A program made the position numbers and the translations under genes. From the NCBI RefSeq assembly GCF_028736035.1, contig NZ_CP117866.1, positions 10,705,001 to 10,769,000 on the forward strand: 64,000 nt of DNA, given 5' to 3'. The notes beneath the pieces were generated by a model. The model had not been told where the DNA came from, made no database searches, and saw only the letters and a list, made by a program, of their open reading frames with translations. Positions 12,787-22,200 of this stretch are shown piece by piece. This DNA is from Streptomyces sp. T12. Its GTDB lineage: Bacteria; Actinomycetota; Actinomycetes; Streptomycetales; Streptomycetaceae. Numbering within the stretch: position 1 is the first letter of the stretch; each line of letters begins with the position of its first letter.

Positions 12787-12926
12787 TTGCTGGGCTGGGC
12801 GACGACGACCAAACAGAAGGTGATCGGCAACCTCCACATGACGACCGCTATCGGCTTCTTCCTCCTCAGCGGCGTCCTCACCTTGTTGTGCGGGCGGAAC
12901 TCGCCTGCCCCGGAGTGCAGTCGTAA
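12787..12926 (+). pseudogene. ctaD: Remnant of cytochrome c oxidase subunit I (ctaD) N-terminus
   Basis: About 46 codons resemble the start of actinobacterial CtaD: SLLGWATTTKQKVIGNLHM, TTAIGFFLLSGVLTLL, then after a one-base shift near 12885 RAELACPGVQS and a stop. In intact proteins the same region reads approximately TTDHKVIGNLYLxT...FFLLGGVxAL...RAELAxPGLQ. The rest of the ~550-residue protein is absent. The remaining part of the 12683-13083 interval shows no other convincing feature. Confidence 0.7.
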
Positions 12927-13083
12927 CCGCTACCAGACACATCACCCGGCGAGGTGGCTCGGCGCATCCCTGAACCTACGCCCTGCGCATCAATTTTGGC
13001 CTGATTGGCATGCCTGGGCGTAGCAGGCAGCGATCGCCTCCGTGGGGCACGATCGTTTGTCGTGCTGATGGACGGGGGGCGTA

Positions 13084-13391
13084 TGGAAACGGATTCACTC
13101 AGATCCGGGGACGCGCGGGCAGGCTGGGCACCATCGCTGCTGAAGGTGCCGGCGGTGCCACGGCAAACGGCGGGTGGCAACAGACAACCCGGCAACGGAC
13201 AGGGCTTCCAACTGCACTTGGAGGCGCGGCCGTTAGCCGATGGCCGCACGGCGGTCGAGTTGCAGTGGGACCCACGCGCCGTGGCCGCGGCCTGCGTCCG
13301 TCGCTTGCGCGACGTGCTGGTGACCGATGCGGAACGCATGGCGAGTGCGACAGCGAAGTTGTCTACCGGAAGGCGCCAGAGCAGAACGTGA
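13084..13391 (+). CDS. Small protein of unknown function
   Basis: Unrecognised 102-residue ORF from the ATG after GGACGGGGGGCGT. The C-terminal half, FQLHLEARPLADGRTAVELQ followed by WDPRAVAAACVRRLRDVLV, has an amphipathic, protein-like composition and the codons show normal G/C third-position bias. It has no signal peptide or membrane segment. It converges on the XRE regulator gene with 26 bp between stops. It could equally be a fragment of a longer lost gene, since a ctaD remnant lies just upstream. Confidence 0.4.
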
Positions 13392-13417
13392 AGCCCGTTG
13401 GCAAGCGGCCATGGCAT

Positions 13418-14662
13418 CTACGCGTCGACCGGGATCGAGCGCTCCGCCGCGCCCAGCACGACGGAGCGTACGCAGGACAACACCCGGTACCGGTAGACGT
13501 CACCGCGGACGACTTGGACCAGGGAGTGGTCGGCGAGTTGGGCCAGCATCTGGACGATGTCCAGAGGTGAGGAAGGGGCAGGAGAAGCGGAAGAAGCGGG
13601 AGAGGGAAACCTCTCGATGTCCCGCAACGAGAACTCGCCGCGGATGGACGCGAGGCGGCCAAGGAACGAGCGAAGGGTGGGGTCCAGCAGTTCGAGGCTC
13701 CATTCCACGCTCCTGACGACGTCCCGCTGGTGCGGCAGCAGCGAGCCGTCCATGGACCTCAGCACCTCCAGCTTCGCGTCGTTCCCCAGCAGAGCCAGCA
13801 GATCGTCGAGGGAGACGGAGCGCAGCCGCTCCGCGGCGATCTCAAGGGAACGCGGTATGCCGTCGAGCAGTCGGCACAGCCTTTGCACCTGGGCTGGATC
13901 CATGGTGTCGGCCAGACTGGGGAACGAGGTGCTCGTGCGCTGCAGGACCAACTCAACGGCCGGCGGCAGCCCGTCTCGCGCACGGGGAGAATCCGTGCGC
14001 AACGGTGTGACCTCCCAAGTGCAAGCGGCGTCCATCGCGAGGCGGAGTCTGGAGGTGATGATCAGCCGCATCCCGGGATGATCGGCGAGGAGGCGCCGGC
14101 TCAGCCGGGTGACCGATGTGGCAACGTGCTCGGCGTTGTCGAGAACAACCAGGTGGGAGGGGTGCAGACGCTCCTTCGTGACCGCGGCCGAGACCCGTTC
14201 GTAGCTCTGCTGCGGGTCGCCGCCCTCGGCGGGTAAGAAACCCAGGTCGATCACCGACACACCCTTGACCGGCCCGTCCGTCGCGGACTCGGCCAGCGCC
14301 ATGGCCAGCCTGGTCTTTCCCACCCCACCCGGTCCCACGAGGACGACCGAGCGCCGCTCACGGATCACCCCGGAAAGGAATCGGAGGTCCTCGTCCCGGC
14401 CCACGAGTGGGTTCTGTGGAGATTTCGCACCGTGCCAGGGCACTGTCAATTCGGCATGCGCTTGTTGCTTCATCAGGAATGCCTGTCTGCCCTCCGGGTC
14501 GAGAACCGAGGACAGGAGGCGCAGGGAGGCCCGTCGCGGATGGCTCACCTTTCCGGTTTCCAGATTTCTGATGGTGCGTACACTGACGCCGGAAAGCTCC
14601 GAGAGTTCCTCTTGCGTCCAACCGCGACGCTGGCGCAGATTCAACAGCATCTCATGCAGCAA
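13418..14662 (-). CDS. XRE-family HTH regulator with NB-ARC/AAA-like ATPase domain
   Basis: 414 residues from a TTG start preceded by GAGGA at 8-bp spacing (an ATG four codons in is the alternative). An XRE helix-turn-helix occupies residues ~7-55 (RQRRGWTQEELSELSGVSVRTIRNLETGK). A P-loop ATPase follows: VLVGPGGVGKTRLA at ~108-121, Walker-B-like HLVVLDNAEHV, and the sensor-like MRLIITSRLRLA, the layout of SARP/AfsR-type and LuxR-STAND ATPases. The helical C-terminal part stops early, without the TPR block usual in ~700-900-residue relatives. It is divergent from the condensation-domain gene and could regulate it; that is inference. Confidence 0.85.
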   Translation of the reverse strand: MLHEMLLNLRQRRGWTQEELSELSGVSVRTIRNLETGKVSHPRRASLRLLSSVLDPEGRQAFLMKQQAHAELTVPWHGAKSPQNPLVGRDEDLRFLSGVIRERRSVVLVGPGGVGKTRLAMALAESATDGPVKGVSVIDLGFLPAEGGDPQQSYERVSAAVTKERLHPSHLVVLDNAEHVATSVTRLSRRLLADHPGMRLIITSRLRLAMDAACTWEVTPLRTDSPRARDGLPPAVELVLQRTSTSFPSLADTMDPAQVQRLCRLLDGIPRSLEIAAERLRSVSLDDLLALLGNDAKLEVLRSMDGSLLPHQRDVVRSVEWSLELLDPTLRSFLGRLASIRGEFSLRDIERFPSPASSASPAPSSPLDIVQMLAQLADHSLVQVVRGDVYRYRVLSCVRSVVLGAAERSIPVDA

Positions 14663-15145
14663 GGAATACGTCCTCGTTCAATAAACCGCTTCGTCGATCT
14701 GGCCTGTTGGCACGAGGCGGATGTGCGTTGTGTTCAGAGCGGAAGGCGCTACTCGCGTAGGCGCAGGTCTAAGAAGCAGTCATACGCGTACGCCACCTCC
14801 CCCGGCCCCTTGGCTCCCCGGTAGTCAGCCCGGCTGCATGAGCATCGTCTGCCGAGATTAAGAGTGCCTTCGCAAATTAAGCAAGCCCTTTCTCTTGCCC
14901 CTGGTAAAAATCTCCGAAAGCAACCAAGTCGGACCAAAAGGTGGAAAAGGCGCAGTTACTGATTTGTGGCCCAGGGCCTCACCAGGTGTGCGGCAAACTC
15001 GCAGGGTTCGGTTTTTACCAAAAATTGAGAAATCCTCGATGCGGGGTGGTGGTGGCGTTGACAAGCGCTTTCTGGTCGGATTAGATATCGCGGACCGTCA
15101 ATTCCGCAAAGCGTTTCCGTCAATGGAAATGGAAAAGAGGCGAAA
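14663..15145. other. AT-rich divergent control region
   Basis: This 483-bp interval separates the leftward XRE/NB-ARC gene from the rightward condensation-domain gene. From about 14850 on it is markedly richer in A/T than the rest of the window. No RNA gene or transposon end was recognised. It must contain the promoters of both genes; no single promoter can be assigned with confidence. Confidence 0.5.
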
Positions 15146-16471
15146 GTGGACAAAATAACGATTCGCTTCGAAGGTGAGCGCGAAGCGATCGCACCCCTTA
15201 CATGGGCACAGCGGAGGACTTACCGAGGATCTCGCTTCAAGCACCGACCGTTTGTGTGTGTCCAATCCGTTCCACCAGGGAAAAGCCTCCGTGAAGTCGG
15301 TGACGCTGCCAAATGGGCATTCGAGGAGTTTGAGTCCCTGCGAACGGTGTTTCCATTGGGTGCCGGTGGCGAGCCCTTTCAAAAGGTTGAAAAAGTCGGA
15401 TCGGCGGAGATCTTCATAATTCCGGCCGGAGAATCCACCGTAGAGGCTGATATTAAAAGTGCAATACACCGCCTCCAGGGAGAACGCTTTGATGTTACGG
15501 CCGAGTTCGGGGCGTTATTCGCCATAGTGACGTGCGTCGACGTTCCAACGCACCTTATTTGTCTGGTTTCCCACCTCTCAGTGGATGGTCATGGTCGCGG
15601 GGCGCTGGGAGCGGCGCTCGACAGCCACCTTTCCGGGCAGTACGACCGGCCATCAACGCCGCTGATGCAGCCGGTGGACCGAGCGCAGCTGGAGCAATCG
15701 ACGAAGTGGCAAGAAAGGAGTGACCGCTCCCTCGAATACTGGAAGTCGGTTCTGGAGAAGCTGCCGCAAGACGCCAGTCGGTCAGCAGTAATGGATTCTG
15801 ACGCACTGGGGGCTGCTGTTTCAGTTATCTCAAAGAAGTATGCAATGGGTACACCCGCTGTCTACCTGGCCGCTCTTTCGGTGGTCGCCGGCGCACTCAT
15901 CGGGCGGGACAAGTCCTCCTTTCTGTTGCCGGCTTCCAATCGTTTGAACCTGGAAGAGCGTTCGTTCGTCGGGGAGCTTGTGCAATTTGCCCCTGGGGTA
16001 CTGGAATCGCTTGACAGGCCTTTCGAGGCGATAATTAATGATGCTTGGAGAGCAAGCGCCAAGGGCTACAGGTTCAGTCGCTACGACGAGCAGGCTCTTC
16101 AGCTGATGCTCACAGACCTCGACGAAGGCAGGGAGTACAAAAGAGCTTTCGACTTTTCATTCAATGACGTGAGGAATTCCACGGAAGGGGAGGCGTATCG
16201 CGGAGTGGTAGAAAAAATTCGCGACCTCACGAAACGGACGAAAATAGAATTGCGCGAAAAGGTGCCTCAAGGTGGAGCTCGTTTCCTGTCGTTCACCCTC
16301 TGGGGTGAAGGCAGCCAAACGCTCTCGATCGCTGTTCACGACTCGTACTTCCCGGAGCTTCCTGTCGGGCGCATTTTGCTGGCAATTGAGGCTCTAGCGG
16401 TCGGGGTAGCCCTGGGGGATGCAGAGGCGCTTAATCACCCCCTGCGATTCGCGAGAGAGTGCCTGACATGA
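15146..16471 (+). CDS. Free-standing condensation-domain protein
   Basis: 441 residues from a GTG with AGAGG at 5-bp spacing. It resembles a single NRPS condensation/acyltransferase domain (CoA-dependent acyltransferase fold) without adenylation or carrier domains. The catalytic motif appears as SHLSVDG at residues 142-148, keeping the second His and the Asp-Gly of HHxxxDG but with Ser in place of the first His. Further C-domain-like features are the N-terminal PLTWAQRRTYRG and FDFSFNDVRN late in the protein. Codon use is unlike the neighbours: many A/T-ending codons (AAA, ATT, GAA). It could acylate or join a peptide to a carrier-bound unit; substrate unknown. Confidence 0.75.
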   Translation: MDKITIRFEGEREAIAPLTWAQRRTYRGSRFKHRPFVCVQSVPPGKSLREVGDAAKWAFEEFESLRTVFPLGAGGEPFQKVEKVGSAEIFIIPAGESTVEADIKSAIHRLQGERFDVTAEFGALFAIVTCVDVPTHLICLVSHLSVDGHGRGALGAALDSHLSGQYDRPSTPLMQPVDRAQLEQSTKWQERSDRSLEYWKSVLEKLPQDASRSAVMDSDALGAAVSVISKKYAMGTPAVYLAALSVVAGALIGRDKSSFLLPASNRLNLEERSFVGELVQFAPGVLESLDRPFEAIINDAWRASAKGYRFSRYDEQALQLMLTDLDEGREYKRAFDFSFNDVRNSTEGEAYRGVVEKIRDLTKRTKIELREKVPQGGARFLSFTLWGEGSQTLSIAVHDSYFPELPVGRILLAIEALAVGVALGDAEALNHPLRFARECLT

Positions 16472-16538
16472 GGAGGTCGGCTTGGTCCGGGTGTGAGCTT
16501 GTCTGCGCAGGATTTTCGACGGTGGAGGAAATGCCGGT

Positions 16539-17213
16539 ATGGCAACGCAGCGTACTCGTACCCATAGCGTGAACCGGCCCGCGAGCGATCAGCCCTCCTT
16601 CCTGCTCGATGCGGCCGCAGAGTTGTTCCTGGCCGCCGGCTTCGACAAGACCTCCATGAACGAGATCGCCGCTCGGGCCGGTGTCTCGAAGACCACGGTC
16701 CATGCCTACTTCCGTGACAAGCTCGAACTGTTTCACGCGGTGATCCGGCGGGGCGCGTCCAAGATGAACTTCAGATTCGACCAAGCGCTGCTCGACTCGG
16801 CCCACGATACCGAGGAAAAACTCTCCCGGGTCGCTCTGATTCTCCTGGAATCCATGACCGAGCCCGAGAGCCTGGCCTTTCTGCGGATCCTGGTCATGGA
16901 GCGCGACCGCATACCAGAGCCGTTACGGGCGGTGCACGAATTCGACGGCCACAACGTCATCAATGTTGTAGCCGCTGTCCTCAGCGAGGATGCCGCCGAG
17001 CATGGCTACTCCGTGCCAGAACTGAACACTTGTGCTGCGTTGTTCACTCGAACCGCAGTGGCCGGCATTCAATTGTCCGCACTTCTCGACCCTGGCTTCC
17101 GCCGCGACCGCACACTTCTCCAGGCCAACGCCGACTGGATCACTGCAGTCTTCCTGCGCGGCATCCGCCCACGGGACGGCGCCGACAGTCAAACCTTGCC
17201 GTCAATCACCTGA
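16539..17213 (+). CDS. TetR/AcrR-family regulator
   Basis: 224 residues, ATG preceded by GGAGGAA. The TetR DNA-binding domain is clear at residues ~20-68: LLDAAAELFLAAGFDKTSMNEIAARAGVSKTTVHAYFRDKLELFHAVI. The C-terminal ligand domain is of the AefR/AcrR C-terminal type (LRILVMERDRIPEPLRAVHEF). It ends 49 bp before the fused ABC exporter gene, in the same direction, so local control of that exporter is likely. It begins 67 bp after the condensation-domain gene. Confidence 0.92.
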   Translation: MATQRTRTHSVNRPASDQPSFLLDAAAELFLAAGFDKTSMNEIAARAGVSKTTVHAYFRDKLELFHAVIRRGASKMNFRFDQALLDSAHDTEEKLSRVALILLESMTEPESLAFLRILVMERDRIPEPLRAVHEFDGHNVINVVAAVLSEDAAEHGYSVPELNTCAALFTRTAVAGIQLSALLDPGFRRDRTLLQANADWITAVFLRGIRPRDGADSQTLPSIT

Positions 17214-17262
17214 TTTAACACCAGTTATCCGACAGGCCGGAGTGTCAGTGGAGAAGTTTGTA

Positions 17263-20200
17263 ATGATGGGGCGAGAGTCGATGACCGAAGAATCATCGGC
17301 CAGTCCGGGATGGGTTCGGCGCCTGTCGGCTCACATGCTCCGGCACCGCAAGGAAATAGTGCTCACACTGCTCGGCGCCCTACTCGGCAGTACCTGCATG
17401 ATCACCACGCCCCTGGTCGTGCGGCAGATCATCGACGGCGTCATACTCACCCAGGGATCGGCGCTGTGGCCGTGGCTGGTCCTGGTCCTGGTGCTCGGCG
17501 CCGCCACGGTCGGCTTCGAATTTCTCCGCCGTCTGTCCGGTGCTCGCCTTGCCCTTGAAGTCGAGTGCGACCTTCGCAATGGCATGCACGACCGCCTTCA
17601 GTCCATGGACGCGGAGAACCTCAACCGCATGCCGACGGGCCAACTTGTCGGGCGAGCCAATTCCGACACCACCCTGGTCCAGGGACTGCTCAACTACTTC
17701 CCGTTCCTGAGCAGCGACGCCCTGCGGGTAGTGCTGGCGGTCGGGGTGATGCTCTTCCTGTCCCCACTGCTGGCCATCGTCAGTATCGCCATAGTGCCAA
17801 CGGTGCTCGTGCTCTCCTACCGGATGCGCTGGAAGGTGTTCCCCGCCACCTGGGACGCCCAGCAGCGCGTGGGCGACGTCGTCCAGATCGTCGACGAGGA
17901 CCTCAACGGCGTGCGGGTCGTCAAGGCTTTCGGCCAGGAGCAGCAGGAACTCAAGCGAGTCGCCGAGGCCTCGCGGGCCCTCTACGGTTCGCAGATGCGC
18001 CTGGTGCGACTGCAGGCGCGCTACCAGCCGGTCCTGCAGGCTGTTCCGGTCTTCGGGCAGGTCGCCATCCTGGCCTTCGGCGGCTGGATGGTGTTACGCC
18101 ACGAGATCACGCTGGGCACGTTCCTGGCCTTCTCCACCTACGTCGCCCAACTCGTTCCCCCCGCCGGCCGCTTGGCCCGCTTTCCTCTCGTCGCGCAGCA
18201 AGCCAGGGCCGGCGTCGAGCGCATCTTCCAGCTCATCGACATGCGCCCTGCCATCGCCGACGCGCCTGACGCGACAGAACTGCCGGCTCTCCGCGGCGAT
18301 ATCACCTTCTCCGGTGTTCATTTCTCCTATGCGGAAGGTGCCGAGGTGCTGCGCGGCCTCGACCTGCACATCCCGGCCGGGTCACGCGTCGCCATCGTGG
18401 GCCCGAGCGGGAGCGGCAAGTCGACCGCGATAGCGCTGGTTTCGCGCATCTATGACCCGCAGCAGGGTGCCGTGCTCGTGGACGGCCACAACGTACGGGA
18501 CGTGACTCTGCACTCCCTGCGCAGCCAGGTCGGCGTGGCGTTCGAGGAGAGCTTCCTGTTCTCCGAGTCGGTTCGGGACAACATCGCCTACGGATGCCCG
18601 GACGCCAGCGACGCCGACATCGAGCAGGCGGCACGCGCCGCGGGTGCGCACGACTTCATCATGGACCTGCCCCGCGGCTACGACACCGCGGTGGGAGAGC
18701 GGGGACTGAGCCTGTCCGGCGGGCAGCGTCAGCGGGTGGCCCTGGCCCGGGCGCTGCTGTACGACCCCCGGGTCCTGATCCTCGACGACGCGACCAGCGC
18801 GGTGGACGCCTCCACCGAGGAGGCCATCCACGACGCCCTGCGCGAGGTGATGGCCGGACGGACCACCATCCTGATCGCGCACCGCCGCTCGACCCTGCAT
18901 CTCGCGGACCGGGTCGTCGTCATCGACCACGGCCAGGTCGTCGATACCGGCGCCCACGACGAGCTGATGGAGCGCAGCGCCCTCTACCGGACACTGCTCA
19001 GCGGGGAGCCCGACGCGGAAGCGGCCGGCGGCGTTGTCGAGACCTTGGCATCCCTTTCCGGCACCGGCACGACCGCCACGGCGTCGAACGAGAAGCGTCA
19101 GCCCGGCCAGGGCGACGGCGGCCGTGGCCGGCGAAGCGACGCGGCGTCAGCTCCCGAACCACTCGGCCGTGGGGCGGCACTCAAGCCGGTGCGCGACATT
19201 CCGGCCATCGACCTGGAGACCGAGTCACGCCGGGACCCCTCGTTCGGGCTGGGCCGGTTCCTGTCGGAATTCCGCCGCCCGCTCCTGCTCGGCCTGCTCC
19301 TGGTCGTCCTCGACGCGCTCGCCTCGCTGGCCGGCCCCTATCTGATCAAGAACGGCATCAACAGCGGCGTGACGGCCGGATCGGAGGTCGCCCTCTTCAC
19401 CGCATCGGGCATCTACCTGACGGTGGCCCTGGTCGGCATGATTGTTCAGATCGGCGGCACGTTCGTGGCCGGTAAGACCGCCCAGCGCATCATGCTGTCC
19501 CTGCGGATCCGGATCTGGGCCCAGTTGCAACGGCTGTCCCTCGACTACTACGAGAGCGAGATGGCCGGACGGATCATGACTCGGATGACCACCGACGTCA
19601 ATCAGTTCGAGTCGCTGATCGACAGCGGCATGCTCTCCGCGATCGTCTCACTGGTCACTTTCGCCGGCGTGGGTATAGCGCTGTTCGTACTCAACCCCGA
19701 ACTGGCAGCTCTCGTGCTCACCCTCGTCGTCCCGCTCGCCATCGCGACCGTGCTGTACCGACGGCGCGGCAGCATTCTCTACGGCCGGGCCAGGGAACGT
19801 ATCGCCATCGTCAACGCCGACTTCCAGGAGAGCCTGTCCGGGATACGCGAAGCCCAGGCCTTCGTCCACGAAGAGGCCGCCAAAGCCCAGTACCGCCGGT
19901 TCGGCCGCGACCACATCGTCTCCCGAATGTCAGCCCAGCGGCTGATGCTGGCCTATTTCCTGTTCGTGCAGTTCCTTCCGGACGCCGCCGTCGCCATCAT
20001 CCTGGGCGTGGGAGCCGGGATGGTCACGTCCGGGCATCTGACCGCGGGCGCTCTGATCGCGTTCATCCTCTACATCGACCTGTTCTTCTCACCCCTCCAA
20101 CAGTTCTCGCAGGTCTTCGACTCATGGCAGCAGACCCGCGTCTCGGGGAACCGCATCGCCGACCTCATGAAGACCGACACCCTCACCCCCAACCCCGAGG

Positions 20201-21015
20201 ATCCTAAGGAAGCGGGTCACCTGTCGGGTGAGGTGGTCATCGACGACGTGCACTTCTCCTACCCGGCCGTGGCGCACGCCGACGCCCTGGCGGTCAGGCC
20301 ACCCGAGGCGCTGCGCGGCATCAGTCTGCGTATCGCCTCCGGTGAGACGGTCGCGCTCGTCGGCGAAACAGGCGCGGGCAAGTCGACCATCATGAAGCTG
20401 GTGGCACGGTTCTACGATCCGGGTGAGGGTGCCATCCGCGTCGACGGCCACGATCTCCGCGCGCTCGACCTGCCGTCGTACCGGCGCCGGCTCGGCTACG
20501 TGCCGCAGGAAGCGTTCCTGTTCACCGGATCGGTCCGCGACAACATCGCCTACGGCCGGCCCGGCGCCGGCGACGCCGAGGTCGAGGCGGCGGCGTGGGC
20601 GGTCGGCGCCCACGACTTCATCGCCGGTCTGCCCGGCGGCTATCTGCACGAGCTGGCCGAACGTGGCCGGTCCCTGTCGGCCGGGCAGCGTCAGCTCATC
20701 GCGCTGGCCAGAGCCGAACTGGTCGACCCCGTCCTGCTCTTGCTGGACGAGGCCACCTCCAACCTCGACCTCGCCACCGAGGCCCGGGTCGCGGCGGCGA
20801 TGCGGCGCGTCTCGCACGGCCGGACCACGATCGTGATCGCGCACCGCCTGCAGACGGCCCGGACCGCGGACCGTGTCGTCGTGCTCGACGGCGGCCGGAT
20901 CATCGAGGCGGGGACGCACGAGGAGTTGCTCGCCGAGGGCGGGAAGTACGCCTCGATGTGGGAGGCGTTCGAAACGGCAGGCCACGCCGGAGCGCGCACC
21001 GTGCTCGAAACGTAG
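17263..21015 (+). CDS. Fused heterodimer-like ABC exporter (two TMD-NBD units in one chain)
   Basis: 1250 residues with two complete MDR-type half-exporters. The first has TM segments from LTLLGALLGSTCMITTPLVV on, then NBD1 with Walker A GPSGSGKST, signature LSGGQRQR and Walker B LILDDATSAVD. The second starts near DPSFGLGRFLSEFRRPLLLG and has NBD2 with GETGAGKST, LSAGQRQL and LLLDEATSNLD. A Ser/Gly/Arg-rich linker joins them. NBD1 has Asp where the catalytic Glu is expected (DD against DE), so one ATP site is degenerate, as in TM287/288-type exporters. Start chosen at the ATG with GGAGAAG upstream; 17248 (GTG) and 17281 (ATG) are alternatives. It may export a cluster product; convergent with the RiPP operon, 9 bp apart. 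Confidence 0.93.
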   Translation: MMGRESMTEESSASPGWVRRLSAHMLRHRKEIVLTLLGALLGSTCMITTPLVVRQIIDGVILTQGSALWPWLVLVLVLGAATVGFEFLRRLSGARLALEVECDLRNGMHDRLQSMDAENLNRMPTGQLVGRANSDTTLVQGLLNYFPFLSSDALRVVLAVGVMLFLSPLLAIVSIAIVPTVLVLSYRMRWKVFPATWDAQQRVGDVVQIVDEDLNGVRVVKAFGQEQQELKRVAEASRALYGSQMRLVRLQARYQPVLQAVPVFGQVAILAFGGWMVLRHEITLGTFLAFSTYVAQLVPPAGRLARFPLVAQQARAGVERIFQLIDMRPAIADAPDATELPALRGDITFSGVHFSYAEGAEVLRGLDLHIPAGSRVAIVGPSGSGKSTAIALVSRIYDPQQGAVLVDGHNVRDVTLHSLRSQVGVAFEESFLFSESVRDNIAYGCPDASDADIEQAARAAGAHDFIMDLPRGYDTAVGERGLSLSGGQRQRVALARALLYDPRVLILDDATSAVDASTEEAIHDALREVMAGRTTILIAHRRSTLHLADRVVVIDHGQVVDTGAHDELMERSALYRTLLSGEPDAEAAGGVVETLASLSGTGTTATASNEKRQPGQGDGGRGRRSDAASAPEPLGRGAALKPVRDIPAIDLETESRRDPSFGLGRFLSEFRRPLLLGLLLVVLDALASLAGPYLIKNGINSGVTAGSEVALFTASGIYLTVALVGMIVQIGGTFVAGKTAQRIMLSLRIRIWAQLQRLSLDYYESEMAGRIMTRMTTDVNQFESLIDSGMLSAIVSLVTFAGVGIALFVLNPELAALVLTLVVPLAIATVLYRRRGSILYGRARERIAIVNADFQESLSGIREAQAFVHEEAAKAQYRRFGRDHIVSRMSAQRLMLAYFLFVQFLPDAAVAIILGVGAGMVTSGHLTAGALIAFILYIDLFFSPLQQFSQVFDSWQQTRVSGNRIADLMKTDTLTPNPEDPKEAGHLSGEVVIDDVHFSYPAVAHADALAVRPPEALRGISLRIASGETVALVGETGAGKSTIMKLVARFYDPGEGAIRVDGHDLRALDLPSYRRRLGYVPQEAFLFTGSVRDNIAYGRPGAGDAEVEAAAWAVGAHDFIAGLPGGYLHELAERGRSLSAGQRQLIALARAELVDPVLLLLDEATSNLDLATEARVAAAMRRVSHGRTTIVIAHRLQTARTADRVVVLDGGRIIEAGTHEELLAEGGKYASMWEAFETAGHAGARTVLET

Positions 21016-21024
21016 GCCCCTGGG

Positions 21025-22200
21025 TCAGGCGAGGGTCACCGAGCGGTCCCACAGCGTCAGGGCGCCGTTGGCCGTCCACAGCCTGTCGTTGGAGTAGTTC
21101 AGGCTCGCCGACCGCAGGTCTCTGAGCGCTCGCTCCAGTGGTACAGGGCTGCTCGACGAGTAGCCGGTGGACAGCCCGGCCAGCTCCACCATCCGGTCCA
21201 CCGCGCGGAAGGAGAGGTCCGAGGCGGCCAACTTGAGCGAGTTCAGATGGATCTGCAGCACCTCCGCGCGCACCTCGCGGGCACCTTCGCGAACCTCGGC
21301 GACCTCCTGGGTCACGCGCTCCAGGTAACCGTGGACGAGTTCGAGGTCGAGACGGATCCGGGCGAGTCGCTCCCGTACCAGGTCGGAGGTGAGGGTGGGG
21401 CCGCCCTTGCGGCGTGGGTTGCGCAGATGGCCGATGAGCTGGGCGAAGACATCCCGTGCGGCGCCGAGCCAGCATGCGGACAGTCCCAGGTGCGCCAGCG
21501 GAATGGCGCTCTCGGAGGCCACCGTGCGGAAGCCGCCGGGGCCACCGACCAGATTCCGTTCGGGCACGGTGCCGCTCAGTTTGAGCGAGACATTCTCCAT
21601 GCCCCGCATGCCCAGAGTGTCCCAGTCACCCGAACACTCGACGCTCACCTGGTCGCGTCCGGCGTACACCAACGAGACCTCGTGGCTGGGGGCGTCCGGG
21701 GCCGCCCGCATCGTCAGGAGGAAGCCGTCGGCGTGTGCCCCGCCCGAGACCACGGGGGCCCATCGGTCCAGGTGCAGCCCGTCCGCGCCCGGGACGACCG
21801 GGGACTGGGCCGAGACGAAGCTCCAGCCCTTGACCGCCTCCGTGGTGATCGACGCGAGATAGGTCTCCCCGCGTGCCACGGAGGGCAGCAGCTCCTCCTT
21901 GAGCTCCCTCGTGCCGTAACGCACCACGGCATCGACCTGCTGACAGTGCATCGCCCAGATCGTCGCTGTGTTCAGACAGGCGCCGCCCAGCCGTTGAGCG
22001 GTCCGCACCAGGGCCGACAGATCCCCGCCCCAGCCGCCGTACTCGACGGGTACGAGAAATCCGAGGAGTCCCGACCCGCGGACAGTTGCCATGCCGTGGG
22101 CGGGGAAGGACGCCTCCTTGTCGGCGTGGGCGGCGTGCTTGCGCAGCGTTTCCAGTACGTCCGTCAGGACGTCGTCGACGATCTGGCCGGGGGCCGTCAT
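21025..22200 (-). CDS. Acyl-CoA dehydrogenase-family protein
   Basis: 391 residues. The acyl-CoA dehydrogenase/acyl-ACP dehydrogenase fold shows in GLLGFLVPVEYGGWGGDLSALVRTAQ (N-terminal helical part), SGDWDTLGMRGMENVSLKLSGTV (middle beta part) and RAVDRMVELAGLSTGYSSSSPVPLERALRDLRSASL (C-terminal helical part). It is an FAD enzyme that would desaturate or oxidise an acyl thioester. It overlaps the ACP gene (ATGA) and is the last gene of the operon, so its substrate is probably carried by that ACP, as in prolyl-carrier oxidation systems. It is diverged from degradative members; the exact reaction is unknown. Confidence 0.87.
   Translation of the reverse strand: MTAPGQIVDDVLTDVLETLRKHAAHADKEASFPAHGMATVRGSGLLGFLVPVEYGGWGGDLSALVRTAQRLGGACLNTATIWAMHCQQVDAVVRYGTRELKEELLPSVARGETYLASITTEAVKGWSFVSAQSPVVPGADGLHLDRWAPVVSGGAHADGFLLTMRAAPDAPSHEVSLVYAGRDQVSVECSGDWDTLGMRGMENVSLKLSGTVPERNLVGGPGGFRTVASESAIPLAHLGLSACWLGAARDVFAQLIGHLRNPRRKGGPTLTSDLVRERLARIRLDLELVHGYLERVTQEVAEVREGAREVRAEVLQIHLNSLKLAASDLSFRAVDRMVELAGLSTGYSSSSPVPLERALRDLRSASLNYSNDRLWTANGALTLWDRSVTLA

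Noticed and set aside
13418..14662. The XRE/NB-ARC protein as the SARP that would bind the heptamer array
   Set aside because: It has an XRE helix-turn-helix, not the OmpR-like winged helix plus BTAD region of SARPs.
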